Origin: Curtobacterium salicis
GTDB lineage: Bacteria; Actinomycetota; Actinomycetes; Actinomycetales; Microbacteriaceae
Assembly: GCF_011759505.1 (NCBI RefSeq)
Contig: NZ_JAAOYO010000004.1
Location: forward strand, 186,001 to 250,000
Length of the DNA stretch: 64,000 nt
Direction: 5' to 3'
Under the pieces are notes generated by a model. The model made no database searches, was not told the origin of the DNA, and saw only the letters and a program-made list of their open reading frames with translations. This document shows positions 1 through 8,289 of the stretch, piece by piece (positions within the stretch are counted from its first letter, which is position 1; each line of letters opens with the position of its first letter). Made by a program: the position numbers and the translations under genes.

Positions 1-328
1 GGCGGTTCCAGAACACCGCGCCGGCCCCGGACTCCTGCACGAGGGAGGGGATGACCTCGGCCGCCGGACCACGGCGCAGGACGAGTCTGGAGCCGTACCC
101 GCGCAGGTCGGCGTCCAGGGCGGACAAGGATCGGTGGAGCCACCAGCGTGCCGCGGCGCCGAACGGCCGGATGCCGTCGCTCTGCTCGTCGAGGACGTAG
201 ACGACCGTGACCGGGCCGCCGCGGTCGGTCGCGGACCGGAGCGCCGGGTTGTCGGCGAGGCGGAGGTCGTCGCGCAGCCAGACGACCGAGCCGCCGGGAC
301 CCGCCCTGCCGGCGTCGTCGCCGCTCAC
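1..328 (-). CDS. phrB: Deoxyribodipyrimidine photolyase, N-terminal part (cut by window edge)
   Basis: Partial gene; the 109 visible residues are the N-terminal end and the rest lies left of the window. The N-terminus reads VVWLRDDLRLADNPAL (about residues 15-30), the classic start of the photolyase/cryptochrome alpha/beta antenna-binding domain, followed by VVYVLDE and WWLHRSL, also typical. The family uses FADH- and blue light to split cyclobutane pyrimidine dimers. The GTG start overlaps the stop of the upstream marR-type gene by 4 bp (GTGA), so the two are probably co-transcribed and translationally coupled. Catalytic and FAD-binding parts are not visible, so a cryptochrome cannot be excluded. 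Confidence 0.85.
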   Translation of the reverse strand, partial: MSGDDAGRAGPGGSVVWLRDDLRLADNPALRSATDRGGPVTVVYVLDEQSDGIRPFGAAARWWLHRSLSALDADLRGYGSRLVLRRGPAAEVIPSLVQESGAGAVFWNR

Positions 329-813
329 GCCGGGGCCCCCACGGAACGACGGGTCGGCGTGGTCGCCGCAGCGGCGACACGGAGCTTGGTGCAGAGCTCG
401 GCGAGCGTCCGGAGTTCGGCGTCGTCGAGACCGGCGCCGACCTGGGCCGCGATGGTCGAGGCGTGCTGCACCGCGACGGTCCGGTACACGTCGAAGCCGT
501 GCGGCGTGAGGGCGACGATCACCCCGCGGGCGTCGGTCGGGTCGGGCTGCTTCTCGACGATGCCCTTCGCGGCGAGTCGGTCGACCAGGCGGCTGACGCT
601 CGGCTGCGTGAGCAAGAGGTGGCCGGTGAGGTCGCGCATCCGGCACCGGCGACCGGGCTGCGTCGACAGGTTGAAGCACACGTCGTACTCGTTGAACGAG
701 ATCTCGGCGGAGGGGAACTCCGTGTTGAGGTTCCGCATCACGGTGACCTGGGCGCGGAACAACGACTCCCATGCCGCGACCGCGGTGGCCTTCTCGGTGC
801 GGTGATCGCTCAC
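325..813 (-). CDS. MarR-family transcriptional regulator
   Basis: 162-residue winged-helix protein. Residues about 58-97 carry the MarR core: MRDLTGHLLLTQPSVSRLVD with the recognition helix near 70-84 and a wing containing DPTDARG (91-97). I chose the GTG that begins VSDHRTEK because GGAGGGAAAG lies just upstream; longer in-frame extensions read like non-coding sequence. The stop overlaps the start of the photolyase gene, so the regulator heads a two-gene unit and may control photolyase expression. That role is inferred from position only. The ligand is unknown. Confidence 0.85.
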   Translation of the reverse strand: MSDHRTEKATAVAAWESLFRAQVTVMRNLNTEFPSAEISFNEYDVCFNLSTQPGRRCRMRDLTGHLLLTQPSVSRLVDRLAAKGIVEKQPDPTDARGVIVALTPHGFDVYRTVAVQHASTIAAQVGAGLDDAELRTLAELCTKLRVAAAATTPTRRSVGAPA

Positions 814-870
814 GGGTCTTTCCCTCCGTCTGGTGGACCACCACCCTACCGACGGGGTCGGACACAGAAC

Positions 871-904
871 GCGGGCCGGTCGTCCTGGTGGACGACCGGC
901 CCGC
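871..904 (-). terminator. Perfect 15-bp hairpin downstream of the winged-helix regulator
   Basis: GCGGGCCGGTCGTCC, a TGGT loop, then the exact complement. It lies beyond the 3' end of the minus-strand winged-helix gene and upstream of marR. There is no clear U-tract, as is common in high-GC actinobacteria. The rest of the 250-bp gap shows nothing recognisable. Confidence 0.6.
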
Positions 905-1060
905 TCCCTTGCACCAAGAGATTCCTGCAATCACATTCCACAGCCGGTGCCACAGCAAACACCGTCTGCACGACCGACTGTATAACGGTGCGGTAACGCT
1001 GGGGAAGGCCGCCTCGCCGTCGAATCCTGCGAGTTGTCCGATCGGCGCGCGAGAACCGGT

Positions 1061-1855
1061 TCAGGAGAGGTCGGGCGACGGGGTGGACGCGTACCGCACG
1101 GAGACGTCGGCGTGCCGGTCGAAGCGGTACCCGACCCCGCGGACGGTGCGGACGATCTCCTCGAAGGCGCCCAGCTTCGACCGGAGTCGGCGGACGTGCA
1201 CGTCGATGGTGCGCTCGTTCGGGGCCTCGTCCTCGCCGTCGGACCACAGGCCCTCGATGATCGCCGAACGGTCGACCGTGCGACCCTCGCGGAGGACCAG
1301 GAACTGCAGGAGCTCGAACTCCTTGAAGGTCAGCGGGGCCGCTTCCCCGTCGAGGACGACGCGCTTGCGGGAGATGTCGATGACGACCCCCGTCTCCTCC
1401 GGTTCGGGCTTCTCGGTCTGCTTGCGCGCCGCGACCGCCGAGCGGTCCTGCAGGGCCAGACGGACCACGTCGACGTCCCGCCCGCCGGAGCCCTCCGCGG
1501 CGACGGCGACGGCTGCGTACGTCTGGGCGGACGGCACGAGCTGGGCGGTCAGGGCCTTGAGCTGCTCGACGACCGCGGCGAGCGTGGTGCCCGCGGCAGC
1601 CGCAGCGGCCTCGTCGAGACCGACGTAGAGGGCGAACCCACGCGCCTCGGTGCCCTCCGGCAGCGCGCGGTTGCGTGGTGCCGCCACGGCCGGGCTGGTC
1701 GGGACGGCCGAGTCCGCGGCGGCCGGGCGGACGGGCTGTGCCGGTGCAGCCGACGGGCGACCGCCGCGGATCGGCGTCACGCTGCCGAGGTCGGTCGTCG
1801 CCGGCGTGGCGGTCCGGAGGGCGGGGGTGCGGGGCTGGGCGATGGTGAGCGACAT
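1061..1855 (-). CDS. Orphan winged-helix (OmpR/PhoB-type) transcriptional regulator
   Basis: 264 residues. The C-terminal third (about 157-247) is a clear OmpR-type winged helix: LTFKEFELLQFLVLREGR, then NERTIDVHVRRLRSKLG and IVRTVRGVGYRF. There is no phosphoacceptor receiver domain; instead there is a low-complexity Ala/Pro-rich N-terminus (to about 65) and a small alpha/beta-like middle region (GFALYVGLDEAAAAA at 73-87). It is therefore not a standard response regulator and no kinase lies beside it. ATG preceded by GGAGACCGCACC. I recall similar proteins in Microbacteriaceae, but their function is not known to me. The 270-base leader upstream begins with a short leaderless ORF (see 2126-2227). 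Confidence 0.8.
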   Translation of the reverse strand: MSLTIAQPRTPALRTATPATTDLGSVTPIRGGRPSAAPAQPVRPAAADSAVPTSPAVAAPRNRALPEGTEARGFALYVGLDEAAAAAAGTTLAAVVEQLKALTAQLVPSAQTYAAVAVAAEGSGGRDVDVVRLALQDRSAVAARKQTEKPEPEETGVVIDISRKRVVLDGEAAPLTFKEFELLQFLVLREGRTVDRSAIIEGLWSDGEDEAPNERTIDVHVRRLRSKLGAFEEIVRTVRGVGYRFDRHADVSVRYASTPSPDLS

Positions 1856-2125
1856 GGTGCGGTCTCCGGGTGGTGCAGGGGCCGAGCGGGATGTGGTGCA
1901 TCGGCCGGTGTCGAATGCGTCGGCCCGGATCGGCGACGGCGTCGGCGGTCACTGGGACAGCGGTCGTCGAGACGCCCTGCGGTCCGTGGGGGACCGGGGC
2001 GGATCCGGGGGAGCGGGGTCCGACCTCGCGACGGTGGTGCGCGTCGTCGACGGGATCGTCACCGGGGGATCACGCGCGCGCGACGGGGGTGGTGTCGCGG
2101 GGGATCCGGCTGGAACGGGTACCGA

Positions 2126-2227
2126 TCAGGCACACATTCGACAACGCATGACCGCCGTGGTCGGCATCATCATGCCGACGGTCCCCGAGGCCTCGTGGAG
2201 GGCGCGAGTGGACACGGTTGCAGTCAT
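2126..2227 (-). CDS. Possible leaderless 33-residue leader peptide upstream of the winged-helix regulator
   Basis: Short ORF of 34 codons including the stop. Its ATG follows a good -10 hexamer (GATACT) by 6 bases, with a perfect TTGACA 18 bases farther upstream, so the transcript would start at or next to the ATG. The peptide contains an MMMPTT stretch and ends MRCRMCA. The end is encoded by codons rare in this genome (CGT TGT CGA ATG TGT), and third-position G+C is clearly lower than in neighbouring genes. This resembles a ribosome-stalling leader peptide, but coding status is unproven and it could equally be the 5' end of an untranslated leader. Between its stop and the regulator gene lie about 270 GC-rich bases. 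Confidence 0.35.
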   Translation of the reverse strand: MTATVSTRALHEASGTVGMMMPTTAVMRCRMCA

Positions 2228-2233
2228 GGCACG

Positions 2234-2263
2234 AGTATCGGCGGTATACCAACGCCGTGTCAA
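2234..2263 (-). promoter_or_regulatory. Strong sigma-70-like promoter (TTGACA-18-GATACT)
   Basis: Read on the minus strand: consensus TTGACA at 2263-2258, an 18-base spacer containing the palindrome GGTATACC, then GATACT at 2239-2234, and an ATG 6 bases later. It is the best canonical promoter in the left part of the window. It drives the short ORF and presumably the orphan winged-helix regulator 370 bases downstream. Confidence 0.65.
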
Positions 2264-2306
2264 CCGTTCGCACGGACGGTGGCGGATGTGGACAGTGGTG
2301 CAACGA

Positions 2307-2351
2307 CTGACGGGAGGCTCCCCACCGGTCCGGTGGGGAGCCTCCCGTCAG
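2307..2351 (-). terminator. 21-bp perfect hairpin terminator after upp (GACGGGAGGC family)
   Basis: CTGACGGGAGGCTCCCCACCG, a GTC loop, and its exact complement, about 15 bases past the upp stop. It belongs to a group of hairpins in this window sharing the lower stem GACGGGAGGC/GCCTCCCGTC. The remainder of the 500-bp gap between upp and the winged-helix gene is covered by the promoter, short ORF and GC-rich leader listed separately. Confidence 0.8.
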
Positions 2352-2367
2352 GAGCGTGGTGCGGCGG

Positions 2368-3003
2368 CTACTCGGCCAGGCCGTAGAGGCGGTCGCCGGC
2401 ATCGCCGAGACCCGGCACGATGTAGCCGTTCTCGTCGAGCCGTTCGTCGAGCGCGCCCAGGACGATGGTCACGTCACGGTCACCGACGGCCGTCTCGAGC
2501 GCCGCGAGGCCCTCGGGAGCGCCGAGGATGCAGACGCAGGTCACGTCGACGGCGCCACGGGCGAAGAGGAAGTCGATCGCCGCGGCGAGGGTGCCGCCGG
2601 TCGCGAGCATCGGGTCGAGCACGAAGCACTGTCGGTTCGACAGGTCGTCGGGCAGACGCTCGGCGTAGGTCTGCGGCTCGAAGGTCACTTCGTTCCGGGC
2701 CATGCCCAGGAACCCGACCTCGGCCGTGGGGACCAGCTTGACCATGCCCTCGAGCATGCCGAGTCCGGCACGGAGGATCGGCACGACGAGCGGACGCGGC
2801 TTCGCGATCGCGACGCCCATCGTCTGTGCGACCGGCGTGGTGATCGGCGTGGCCGTCACCCGGACGTTGCGCGTGGCCTCGTACGCCAGGAGCGTGACGA
2901 GTTCCTCGGTCAGGGCGCGGAACGTGGGGGAGGGAGTGGTCCGGTCGCGGAGCACCGAGAGCTTGTGGGTGATGAGCGGGTGGTCGGCGACGTGGACTCG
3001 CAT
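2368..3003 (-). CDS. upp: Uracil phosphoribosyltransferase
   Basis: Converts uracil and PRPP to UMP in cytoplasmic pyrimidine salvage. The 211 residues match the family's usual length (about 208). The PRPP-binding loop [11 protein letters not shown] is at 128-138, and the uracil-binding C-terminal signature [12 protein letters not shown] at 194-205. The [12 protein letters not shown] stretch (75-86) is also diagnostic. The ATG is preceded by a TACGCT -10 with only 7 bases between, so a leaderless transcript is likely. It is divergent from tadA. Confidence 0.97.
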   Translation of the reverse strand: MRVHVADHPLITHKLSVLRDRTTPSPTFRALTEELVTLLAYEATRNVRVTATPITTPVAQTMGVAIAKPRPLVVPILRAGLGMLEGMVKLVPTAEVGFLGMARNEVTFEPQTYAERLPDDLSNRQCFVLDPMLATGGTLAAAIDFLFARGAVDVTCVCILGAPEGLAALETAVGDRDVTIVLGALDERLDENGYIVPGLGDAGDRLYGLAE

Positions 3004-3010
3004 AGGGTCG

Positions 3011-3016
3011 AGCGTA
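3011..3016 (-). promoter_or_regulatory. -10 element of leaderless promoter for upp
   Basis: TACGCT on the minus strand, 7 bases before the upp ATG. It fits the window-wide TAnnnT pattern; no clear -35. Confidence 0.5.
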
Positions 3017-3069
3017 CCGTGCCGCACCCCTCCCGTCGGTCGCGGTCCCAGCGGACGATCGGAGCACCC

Positions 3070-3537
3070 GTGGACCACCCGGCGCACCGCCCCTTCGTCC
3101 CCGCGATGGAGCGCGCCCTGGCCGAGGCCCGCGCCTGCCTGGCGACCGACGACGTGCCGGTCGGTGCCGTCGTCCTCGACGCCTCCGGTGCGGTGGTCGC
3201 GGTCGGCCGGAACGAACGTCAGGCCCGCCAGGACCCGACCGCACACGCCGAGGTCCTGGCGCTCCGCGCGGCCGCGGCGGTCACCGGCGACTGGCACCTG
3301 GCCGAGCACACCCTGGTCGTCACGCTCGAGCCGTGCCCGATGTGTGCGGGTGCCGCCCTCGCGGCACGGGTGCCCCGGATCGTCTTCGGTGCCTGGGACC
3401 CGAAGGCCGGGGCGAGCGGCAGCGTGTACGACATCGCGCGGGACCGGCGCCTGCCGCACCGCGCCGAGGTGGTCGCCGGCGTGCTCGAGGACGAGTGCGC
3501 CGCGGTCCTCGACGCGTTCTTCGCCGAGCGGCGCTGA
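3070..3537 (+). CDS. tadA: tRNA-specific adenosine deaminase
   Basis: Deaminates A34 to inosine in the anticodon of tRNA-Arg(ACG). The zinc-deaminase motifs are complete: HAE at 59-61 (His ligand plus catalytic Glu) and PCPMC at 88-92 (two Cys ligands). 155 residues, typical length. The GTG start has GGAG 6 bases upstream. Its stop lies within a 17-bp tandem repeat. It is convergent with the CDF transporter. Cytosine deaminase-like relatives share the fold, but spacing and length fit TadA best. Confidence 0.93.
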   Translation: MDHPAHRPFVPAMERALAEARACLATDDVPVGAVVLDASGAVVAVGRNERQARQDPTAHAEVLALRAAAAVTGDWHLAEHTLVVTLEPCPMCAGAALAARVPRIVFGAWDPKAGASGSVYDIARDRRLPHRAEVVAGVLEDECAAVLDAFFAERR

Positions 3538-3563
3538 CCGCCGAGCGGCGCTGACCGCCGAGC
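3523..3563 (+). repeat. 17-bp tandem repeat across the tadA stop codon
   Basis: Two exact copies of GCCGAGCGGCGCTGACC (3523-3539, 3540-3556) and the first 7 bases of a third. The first copy contains the last codons and the TGA of tadA. Confidence 0.8.
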
Positions 3564-3600
3564 GAGCCGCTGACCGGAGAGCCAGCCTGGGGCGTCTCCC

Positions 3601-4557
3601 TCAGTCGGCTGCGCGCAGGACGATCGCCTCGGTGCTCGGGTGCGGACCGTCGTGGCGGACGTCGGGCTCGATGTAGATGACCCGGGCGATCGGGACGGCT
3701 GCACGGACCCGCTGCTCCACGGTGTCGATGCCCGCCGCGACGTCACCCAGGCGGCGGTCGCCGTCGACGGCGACCTTGACGCCGACCATCAGCTCCTCCG
3801 GGCCCAGGTAGAGGGTCTTGAGGTGGATGATCGAGTCGACCTCCGGGCCGTCGAGCACCGCCTGCTTGATGCGGGTGACGTCGCCGGCGCTGGCACCCTC
3901 GCCGACCAGGAGGCTCTTCGTCTCGACACCGAGCACGAGGGCCACCGCGATGAGGAGCACCGCGATCAGCACCGTGCCGATCGCGTCGAACACGCCGTCG
4001 CCGGTGAGTGCGGTCAGACCGACGCCGAACAGTGCGAAGACCAGGCCGATGAGGGCCGCGGTGTCCTCGAGCATGACGACCGGCAGTTCCGGGGCCTTGG
4101 CGCGTCGGACGAACTGGATCCAGGACTGGCCGCCCTTCTGCGGTGCGGCTTCCTTGAGGGCGGTCCGGAGCGAGAAGCCCTCGAGTCCGATCGCGATCAC
4201 GAGCACCACCATCGGCAGCCACCAGTTCTCGAGCGGGTGCGGGTGGGTGAACTTCTCGATGCCCTCGTAGAGCGAGAACACGCCGCCGACCGAGAACAGC
4301 ACGATCGAGACGACGAACGCGGAGACGTAGCGCTCACGGCCGTGGCCGAACGGGTGCTCCTCGTCAGCGGCCTTCTTCGCCTGGCGCCCACCGAGCAGGA
4401 GGAGCAGCTGGTTCGCGGAGTCCGCGAGGGAGTGCACCCCTTCGGCGAGCATCGACGCGGATCCGCTGATCGCGGCGGCGATGAACTTCACGATCGCGAT
4501 CCCGATGTTCGCACCGAGTGCGGCGAAGATCGCCTTCGTCCCTCCGGAAGCGCTCAT
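3601..4557 (-). CDS. Cation diffusion facilitator family transporter
   Basis: 318-residue inner-membrane metal/proton antiporter with about six hydrophobic helices. Metal-site residues appear as HSLAD (H42, D46) in helix 2 and as LEDTAALIG (163-171) in helix 5, where many CDFs have HxxxD. HPFGHGRERY (68-77) is the loop typical of the ZnT9/MMT1-like branch. A cytoplasmic ferredoxin-like domain follows (about 215-305). Substrate is unknown; Zn, Mn or Fe are possible. A TAGGAT hexamer about 40 bases upstream could be its -10. It is convergent with tadA and divergent from proC. Confidence 0.88.
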   Translation of the reverse strand: MSASGGTKAIFAALGANIGIAIVKFIAAAISGSASMLAEGVHSLADSANQLLLLLGGRQAKKAADEEHPFGHGRERYVSAFVVSIVLFSVGGVFSLYEGIEKFTHPHPLENWWLPMVVLVIAIGLEGFSLRTALKEAAPQKGGQSWIQFVRRAKAPELPVVMLEDTAALIGLVFALFGVGLTALTGDGVFDAIGTVLIAVLLIAVALVLGVETKSLLVGEGASAGDVTRIKQAVLDGPEVDSIIHLKTLYLGPEELMVGVKVAVDGDRRLGDVAAGIDTVEQRVRAAVPIARVIYIEPDVRHDGPHPSTEAIVLRAAD

Positions 4558-4619
4558 GTGGCAGTCCGACCCCTTCTCTCACCCGACCTGGACCACGATC
4601 CTAGGCTGCCACCGGTCGC

Positions 4620-4625
4620 TAGGTT
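4620..4625 (+). promoter_or_regulatory. -10 element of leaderless promoter for proC
   Basis: TAGGTT ending 7 bases before the proC ATG. The intervening GGAGGCC could also act as a Shine-Dalgarno sequence, so leadered translation from a further promoter is possible. Confidence 0.4.
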
Positions 4626-4632
4626 GGAGGCC

Positions 4633-5463
4633 ATGACCATCGAACTGCCCCGCGTCGCCATGCTCGGCGTCGGCTCCATGTCCGGCGCGGTCCTGCAGGG
4701 GCTCCTGGCGTCCGGGGTGGCGTCGGACACCGTCGTGCTGACCACCCGTTCGGAGTCCTCCGCGGCGGCCCACCGCGTTTCCGGGCTCGATGCCTCGGCG
4801 ACCGAGACGGACGCGGACGCCAACCGGGCCGCCGTCCGCGGCGCCGGACTCGTCGTGCTCGGGGTGAAGCCGTTCGGCATCGTCGACCTGCTCGACGAGG
4901 TCGCCGCCGACCTGGCGCCGGGGGCGGTCGTGGTCAGCGTCGCCGTCGGCGTGACCACCGCGACCATGGAGGCGCATGTCCCGGCGGGGGTCCGCGTGGT
5001 CCGGGCGTTGCCGAACACCCCGATCGGGGTCGGCCTCGGCGTCACCGGCATCAGCGCGGGTGCCTCGGCGGACGCGGACGCCACGGCGCTGGCCGGGCAG
5101 CTGTTCGCGGTCTCGGGCGAGGTCATCGAGGTGCCCGAGTCGCAGCTCGACGCCCTGTCCGCGGTGTCCGGCTCCGGCCCCGCCTACGTCTTCCTGCTCG
5201 TCGAGCAGTGGCAGCAGGCCGCCGAGGCCCTCGGGTTCACGCACGAGCAGGCGCGCACCATGGTCCAGGGCACCGTCCGGGGCGCCGTCGAGCTCCTCGC
5301 CCGTTCCGGCAGCGAGCCCGCGGACCTGCGGCGCGCGGTGACGAGTCCGAAGGGGACGACCGAGCGTGCCGTCGCCGTGCTGCAGGACGCGGACCTGGCC
5401 GGGACGCTCGAGCACGCGGCACGCGCGGCCATCGCCCGTGCCGAGGAGTTGTCCCGGCTCTGA
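4633..5463 (+). CDS. proC: Pyrroline-5-carboxylate reductase
   Basis: Last step of proline synthesis: reduces 1-pyrroline-5-carboxylate with NAD(P)H. 276 residues. The N-terminal Rossmann motif is MLGVGSMSGA (10-19), RALPNTP lies at 124-130, and the P5CR signature ALSAVSGSGPAYVF at 174-187. A dimerisation helical domain ends with TSPKGTTERA. Ends 25 bp from the convergent trkA-type gene. Confidence 0.96.
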   Translation: MTIELPRVAMLGVGSMSGAVLQGLLASGVASDTVVLTTRSESSAAAHRVSGLDASATETDADANRAAVRGAGLVVLGVKPFGIVDLLDEVAADLAPGAVVVSVAVGVTTATMEAHVPAGVRVVRALPNTPIGVGLGVTGISAGASADADATALAGQLFAVSGEVIEVPESQLDALSAVSGSGPAYVFLLVEQWQQAAEALGFTHEQARTMVQGTVRGAVELLARSGSEPADLRRAVTSPKGTTERAVAVLQDADLAGTLEHAARAAIARAEELSRL

Positions 5464-5488
5464 GCCGTGCCGGTCGCTGCGGGAGCGG

Positions 5489-6184
5489 CTACTCGAGCGC
5501 GGCGAACCGCTCGAGGTCGGTCTCGGTGCCGGAGACGATGATGACGTCGTCCTCGCCGATGACGCTGTCCGGGGTCGCCGGGACGAACGCCTGCCCGGGC
5601 GGCTTGATGCCGAGGACCGTCAGCCCGAAGCGCGTGCGGATCACCGTCGTCGCCAGGTCCCGCCCGCGCACGGCCCGCGGCGGGAACATCTTGACCACGG
5701 CGAAGTCGTCGTCGAACTCGATGAAGTCGAGCATCCGGCCGGACACCAGGTGCGCGGTGCGCTCGCCGGCTTCGCGCTCCGGGTAGACCACGTGGTTCGC
5801 GCCGATGCGGTTGAGGATCGTCCCGTGGGACCGGCTGATCGCCTTCGCCCAGATCTGGGGCACGCCGAGGTCGACGAGGTTCGCCGTGATGAGGACGCTC
5901 GACTCGAGGTCGGATCCGGTGCCGACGACGGCGATCGCGAAGTCCTGCGCACCGATCTGCTTCAGCGCGTCCATGTCGGTCGCGTCGGCCTGCACCGCGT
6001 GCGTGACCCGGTCCGACCACTTCTGCACCAGGGCAGCGTCGGTGTCGACGACCAGGACGTCGCGTCCCTGTCGCTCGAGCTGCCCGGCGGTCGCGGCACC
6101 GAAGCGTCCGAGGCCGATGACCAGCACCGGGGCGTCGTGGCTGACGGGACCCTGCTGGTGGTGGGTGCGGTTTCGGTCAGCCAA
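5489..6184 (-). CDS. trkA: Potassium uptake regulatory protein, TrkA/KtrA type
   Basis: 231-residue cytoplasmic RCK subunit: Rossmann NAD(H) domain with IGLGRFGAATA (G24, G26, G29) and VVDTD at 45-49, then a C-terminal TrkA-C domain (about 150-231). Forms the gating ring for the TrkH/KtrB-type pore encoded immediately upstream. The only plausible start is TTG, overlapping the trkH stop by 8 bp, which implies strict translational coupling. Ligand (NAD, ATP or c-di-AMP) cannot be told from sequence. Confidence 0.92.
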   Translation of the reverse strand: MADRNRTHHQQGPVSHDAPVLVIGLGRFGAATAGQLERQGRDVLVVDTDAALVQKWSDRVTHAVQADATDMDALKQIGAQDFAIAVVGTGSDLESSVLITANLVDLGVPQIWAKAISRSHGTILNRIGANHVVYPEREAGERTAHLVSGRMLDFIEFDDDFAVVKMFPPRAVRGRDLATTVIRTRFGLTVLGIKPPGQAFVPATPDSVIGEDDVIIVSGTETDLERFAALE

Positions 6185-7613
6185 CGATCGGCCTCTCCTC
6201 GGGGCGGCGGAACAGCTGCCGGCTCTGACTCGCTGCGAGCGCGGCGGCGATGGTCACTGTACCGACCCGGCCGAGGAACATCGTGGCCGCGAGCACGTAC
6301 TTGCCGGAGTCCGGCAGGGCCGAGGAGACGCCGGACGACAGGCCGCAGGTGGCGAACGCCGAGATCACCTCGAACAGGACACGGTCGAGCGGTTCGTGGG
6401 TGATCTGCAGCAGCACGACCGTGGCGACCGCGACGATGGTCGCGCCCCACAGGACGATCGCCACCGCGACGCGGAGCACGTCACTGGGGATGCGCCGGCC
6501 GAACGCCTCCATGCTCTGCCGGCCACGTGCCTCCGCGACGGCCGCCAGGAACAGCACGGCGAGCGTGGTCACCTTGATGCCGCCGGCGGTGGAGGCGGAG
6601 CCGCCACCGATGAACATGAGCATGTCCGTGACCAGGAGGCTCGAGCCGTGCAACTCGTCGAAGTCGACGAGCGAGAAGCCGCCGGACCGGGTCATGGTCG
6701 ACAGGAACAGCGCCTGGAATGCCGTGCGGCCCGCACCTTCCTGCCCGAAGGTGGCCGGGTTCGAGGCCTCGAGCGCGACGTACGTCGCCGCTCCGCCGAG
6801 CAGCAGGATGCCGCTCGTCACCAGGGTGAGCTTCACGTGGATGGGCCAGCGCCGCGGGGAGCGCAGCTGCTTCGTCAGCGTGCGGATCACCGGGAAGCCG
6901 ATCGAGCCGGCCACGACCCCGACCATGAGCAGGCTGAGGAACCAGTAGTCGTGCGCGAACGGGTCGAGGCCGTCGGCGTTCGGAGCGAACCCCGTGTTCG
7001 TGAACGCCATCGCCGCGTAGTAGAACGAGTCGCCGACCGCGGACCAGAACGGGATGCCGGTCACCAGGACGCTCGGCAGCAGCAGCAGGCCGAGGACGAT
7101 CTCGATCGACAGGGTGCTCACTGCGACGGTCAGGAGGAGCGTGCCGACGTCGCCGAGCCGGACCGCCTGCCCTTCCGGGACGGCGCCGTGGTGGGTGCGC
7201 AGCGGGTTGGAGTCACCCGCCGCGATGAGCTTGGCGCGGAGGCCCAGCCGACGGGTCACCACGAGCCCGAGGATCGAGGCGAAGGTGAGCACCCCGAGCG
7301 CACCGATCTGGGTCCCGATCACGACCAGGACCTTGCCGAAGACGGACCAGTGCGTCGCCATGTCGACCGTCGCCAGTCCGGTGACACAGACGACGCTGGC
7401 CGCCGTGAACAGGGCGTCGGAGAAGTGCGTGGTCGAGCCGTCCGCCGTGGCCATCGGCGTCATGAACAGCACGGTGAACAGGAAGATCAGCACGATGAAC
7501 ACGAGGATCGCCAGGCGGGAGGGCGAGGACCGCAGTGCGGTGGTGATGCGGCCGGGGTGCCGCCGGGCCGACGCGGGACCCGGGGCGGGGACCGGCTCGG
7601 TGCGGTCGAGCAT
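6177..7613 (-). CDS. Potassium uptake pore protein, TrkH/KtrB type
   Basis: 478-residue membrane protein made of four M1-P-M2-like repeats. Filter-like segments containing CVTGL, TNTGF, TMTRSGGF and ATCGLS are spread along the sequence, as expected for K+ selectivity. With the downstream RCK gene it forms a complete K+ uptake system. I start at the ATG beginning MLDRTEP; the in-frame extension upstream lies over the divergent arsR region and lacks coding character. An N-terminal Pro/Arg-rich cytoplasmic tail of about 30 residues precedes helix 1. Confidence 0.93.
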   Translation of the reverse strand: MLDRTEPVPAPGPASARRHPGRITTALRSSPSRLAILVFIVLIFLFTVLFMTPMATADGSTTHFSDALFTAASVVCVTGLATVDMATHWSVFGKVLVVIGTQIGALGVLTFASILGLVVTRRLGLRAKLIAAGDSNPLRTHHGAVPEGQAVRLGDVGTLLLTVAVSTLSIEIVLGLLLLPSVLVTGIPFWSAVGDSFYYAAMAFTNTGFAPNADGLDPFAHDYWFLSLLMVGVVAGSIGFPVIRTLTKQLRSPRRWPIHVKLTLVTSGILLLGGAATYVALEASNPATFGQEGAGRTAFQALFLSTMTRSGGFSLVDFDELHGSSLLVTDMLMFIGGGSASTAGGIKVTTLAVLFLAAVAEARGRQSMEAFGRRIPSDVLRVAVAIVLWGATIVAVATVVLLQITHEPLDRVLFEVISAFATCGLSSGVSSALPDSGKYVLAATMFLGRVGTVTIAAALAASQSRQLFRRPEERPIVG

Positions 7614-7673
7614 CGTATGCCTCCGGGGACATGGGCGGGACGGTTCGTCATGGTACATCCGCACCGCGGCGGT

Positions 7674-7679
7674 TAGCCT
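7674..7679 (+). promoter_or_regulatory. -10 element of leaderless promoter for the ArsR gene
   Basis: TAGCCT followed by CTCCCC and the ATG (6 bases). No Shine-Dalgarno sequence is present, which supports leaderless initiation. Confidence 0.55.
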
Positions 7680-7685
7680 CTCCCC

Positions 7686-8201
7686 ATGGCCGACATCTTC
7701 AGCGTCGTCGCGGACCCGACGCGGCGTGCACTGCTGGGCGAACTGCTCACCGCGTACGGGGCGGACGCGACCGGCGGTGAGCTCAGCGTCGGACAGCTCG
7801 TCCTGCGGCTCGGTGTGAGCCAACCCACCGTGTCGAAGCACCTGCGGGTCCTGCGGGACATCGGACTCGTGACCAGCCGCGAGGAGGGCCAGCACCGCTA
7901 CTACCGCCTCGACCCGGAGCCCTTGCTCGGCATCGAGGACTGGGTCGTCCCGTTCACGAACGCGGTGGACGCCGACGGCACCCCGGCCACGACCTCGTGG
8001 ACGCCGGACGGCCAGCCGGTGTCGTTCCGCCGCGGTGCTCCGGGTGGCAGGGCGACCGTCGAGGTCGGGACCGAACTGGGCCGGGTCATGGCCGAGGCGT
8101 CGCACCGCGCGACCGTCGCGTTCACCGGCGCACAGCAGGGCTGGGAGCGTGTCGTCGACCGCAGTCGGCGCCGGTTCACCAAGCGTCCCGAGGACGACTG
8201 A
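7686..8201 (+). CDS. ArsR-family transcriptional regulator
   Basis: 171 residues. The N-terminal winged helix starts FSVVADPTRRALLGEL, and the recognition helix is in GVSQPTVSKHLRVLRDIGLV (about 43-62) followed by the wing REEGQHRYYRLDP. There is no Cys metal-binding motif in the helix, so it is unlikely to sense metals. The C-terminal 90 residues have no recognised domain and end in a basic helix. In actinobacteria a regulator of this type often precedes bldC, as here. Target unknown. Confidence 0.85.
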   Translation: MADIFSVVADPTRRALLGELLTAYGADATGGELSVGQLVLRLGVSQPTVSKHLRVLRDIGLVTSREEGQHRYYRLDPEPLLGIEDWVVPFTNAVDADGTPATTSWTPDGQPVSFRRGAPGGRATVEVGTELGRVMAEASHRATVAFTGAQQGWERVVDRSRRRFTKRPEDD

Positions 8202-8209
8202 CCGGCTGC

Positions 8210-8239
8210 TGGACAGCGAGGCTCACGCGCCTCTACAGT
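8210..8239 (+). promoter_or_regulatory. Promoter of bldC
   Basis: TGGACA, 18-base spacer, TACAGT. It would give a 5' UTR of about 45 bases before the bldC ATG. Confidence 0.5.
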
Positions 8240-8289
8240 GTCCAGAGACCACACAGGTCACAACAAGCAAGCCAGCCCGAAGGCGGATC

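Noticed and set aside
846..1952. Long open frame of about 368 codons on the minus strand over the winged-helix regulator
   Set aside because: Arg/Pro/His-rich out-of-frame shadow of the regulator gene; no ribosome-binding site or conserved motif.
3001..3459. N-terminally extended upp (363 codons)
   Set aside because: The extension is antisense to tadA; the conserved Upp start [10 protein letters not shown] has its own -10 hexamer.
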